Of a stretch of 64,000 nt of DNA, positions 62,855 through 64,000 are shown in pieces. The notes under the pieces were generated by a model. The model was not told the origin of the DNA. It saw only the letters and a program-made list of their open reading frames with translations, and made no database searches. The stretch is from NCBI GenBank assembly GCA_002450905.1, contig DKAT01000070.1, positions 54,548-118,547 on the forward strand, in the 5' to 3' direction. The position numbers were made by a program, and so were the translations under genes. Numbering within the stretch: position 1 is the first letter of the stretch; the number at the start of each line of letters is the position of its first letter. Origin of the DNA: Spirochaetia bacterium UBA6919 (GTDB lineage Bacteria; Spirochaetota; UBA6919).

Positions 62855-63541
62855 ATGAAAAGACCCCTCATCATTTTTTTAACAATATTTATTGCCATTC
62901 TGTCCTGTTCAGATAACCACAATAAATCAAATAAACAAGTCGCTTCAAATGACCTCAATAAATCGGATAAAAATACTAATAAAGTACCCAATGATTACGT
63001 CAAAACAGATAAAATTCTTAATCCAATAAAAATACCCAAATATGCGAAATACCATCGTCCCAAGAAACTTTATAGTAATATACCCAAAACAGCTTTCCAA
63101 GCCCTTGAGCAATCTAAAACATTTCATTTCCTGACCTTAATACCTGGAGGTCCAATTAGAACAACGAATAACAATATATTTTTACATAGTCATAAAATCC
63201 TTGGCTGGGCAGTGATCAAGGATAAATCCATCCGCATGGCAATCCTCAATAATCTTTACCGAAACATTGAGAGCCATGATGACAAGGTTGCAGATTGTTT
63301 TATACCCCGTCATGGCATTCGTGTCGATGTGGGAGGTATAACTTGGGACTGGGTAATCTGTTTTGAATGCCAGAAAATCCGTATCTATACATCCAATTGC
63401 AATGAATATTATATATATGTCAAAAACAATGGACAATTCTTTAATCAAATCGCCCGTATGTATGGTTTAAAGAACTCTTCAAAACGACGAAAGCCAAAAC
63501 ACCAATATCGCAAAGAAGATTTTGAAGGACGTTTTAAGTGA
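62855..63541 (+). CDS. Hypothetical lipoprotein
   Basis: The 228-residue product has a lipoprotein leader (MKRPLIIFLTIFIAILSCSD), an Asn/Lys-rich linker, and a folded domain with FHFLTLIPGGPIRTTNNN, HKILGWAVIKDKSIRMAILN, a Cys-containing VADCFIPRHGIRVDVGGITW and DWVICFECQKIRIYTSN. The CFEC pair may bind metal or form a disulfide. An upstream TTG exists, but the ATG places the leader correctly. Its last four bases overlap the GTG start of the ankyrin gene (GTGA), so the two are coupled. No family recognised. Confidence 0.7.
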   Translation: MKRPLIIFLTIFIAILSCSDNHNKSNKQVASNDLNKSDKNTNKVPNDYVKTDKILNPIKIPKYAKYHRPKKLYSNIPKTAFQALEQSKTFHFLTLIPGGPIRTTNNNIFLHSHKILGWAVIKDKSIRMAILNNLYRNIESHDDKVADCFIPRHGIRVDVGGITWDWVICFECQKIRIYTSNCNEYYIYVKNNGQFFNQIARMYGLKNSSKRRKPKHQYRKEDFEGRFK

Positions 63542-64000
63542 AAGGACCCATATTTATAATTTTAATCCTATTTCTCCTCAACACCTGTTCAAGTCCTGAA
63601 GACAAATTATTCCGGGCAGTCAGGGAGAACAATCTCAATCAGGTCAAACAACTTCTTAATATAAGTCTTAACATCAACACAAGAGATTCCAAGGGCAGAA
63701 CTCCTCTCCACATAGCCTTTCAAAATGGAAATATCCCTATAGTCCGTATCTTACTCAAACAGAAGGCTGATATCAATGCCCAGGATCGTGATGGAAGAAC
63801 ACCCCTTCATCTCCTGTTTTTAAATAATACTAAGACCTTACGAAAGAAATATAACTATGATTTTCGAGATGAAATCATCAAACTCCTCACCCAATATAAA
63901 CCACAATACAATACCAGAGACCAATTAGGCAGAACAATCTTTCATTATATCGCTCTCAATAGACATATAAAGTTTTTTTACAGACCCATTCGAAGTCATA
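63538..64000 (+). CDS. Ankyrin-repeat lipoprotein, 5' part
   Basis: GTG 63538, with GAAGGA 8 bases upstream, opens a frame that runs off the window. It encodes a lipoprotein leader (IFIILILFLLNTCSS with Cys) and ankyrin repeats: KLFRAVRENNLNQVKQLLNI, GRTPLHIAFQNGNIPIVRIL, GRTPLHLLFLNN. It is the third exported ankyrin protein here, and the only one with a lipid anchor. It is coupled to the lipoprotein gene before it. Confidence 0.85.
   Translation, partial: MKGPIFIILILFLLNTCSSPEDKLFRAVRENNLNQVKQLLNISLNINTRDSKGRTPLHIAFQNGNIPIVRILLKQKADINAQDRDGRTPLHLLFLNNTKTLRKKYNYDFRDEIIKLLTQYKPQYNTRDQLGRTIFHYIALNRHIKFFYRPIRSH

Overview
The window is AT-rich DNA from a diderm (Gram-negative-type) bacterium. 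It encodes outer-membrane efflux proteins, many lipoproteins with loose lipoboxes (LNNCKK, ILNC, LSCS), a 7TMR-DISM hybrid kinase, a YARHG-domain protein, caspase-like remnants and exported ankyrin proteins. This mix resembles Spirochaetota, especially Leptospira-like lineages, but no rRNA is present and the placement is an inference. No rRNA, tRNA or CRISPR array was recognised.

Layout. 1-4.3 kb: a 3' gene fragment, a small beta-barrel protein, two paralogous repeat-tailed lipoproteins and a group I truncated haemoglobin. 4.3-9.8 kb (minus): a receiver-only regulator followed by two paralogous receiver-PAS-PAS-GGDEF-EAL proteins, one with a ruined GGDEF site. 10-15.4 kb (plus): a CBM9-like protein and a MacA-MacB-TolC-type export operon whose macB apparently starts at CTG. 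15.7-18.1 kb: serS and a YARHG protein. 18.4-22.1 kb: rnfD-E-A-B with no rnfC or rnfG. 22.2-23.6 kb: a CoA-acylating aldehyde dehydrogenase with a microcompartment-type targeting helix.

24-28.6 kb is an accessory array on the minus strand: an LRR gene, two HicBA toxin-antitoxin pairs and a GNAT-deacetylase fusion, each preceded by a near-identical ~75-bp repeat that ends in a -35 box. typA, a VOC protein and a secreted protein follow. 31.7-36.7 kb is a zone of decay, with REP-like inverted repeats, a truncated copy of the hybrid kinase next to a NarL-type regulator, a broken antitoxin, an intact RelE/ParE pair, a GIY-YIG protein and a degenerate caspase/beta-barrel gene.

36.7-43 kb is one 2066-residue exported ankyrin protein ending in a TlpA-like thioredoxin domain. 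43.3-52.7 kb is a marR-tolC-adaptor-RND-RND efflux operon. A second exported ankyrin protein overlaps a methyltransferase gene (52.9-54.8 kb). The intact dual-kinase hybrid sensor lies at 54.9-58.0 kb, and yajC-secD-secF at 58.7-62.6 kb. The window ends in a lipoprotein gene coupled to a third exported ankyrin gene that runs off the edge.

The strongest candidates for something new are the ankyrin-thioredoxin giant with its exported ankyrin relatives, and the repeat-punctuated cassette array at 24.7-28.6 kb. Several broken genes carry single-base frameshifts, so assembly error remains possible for those.
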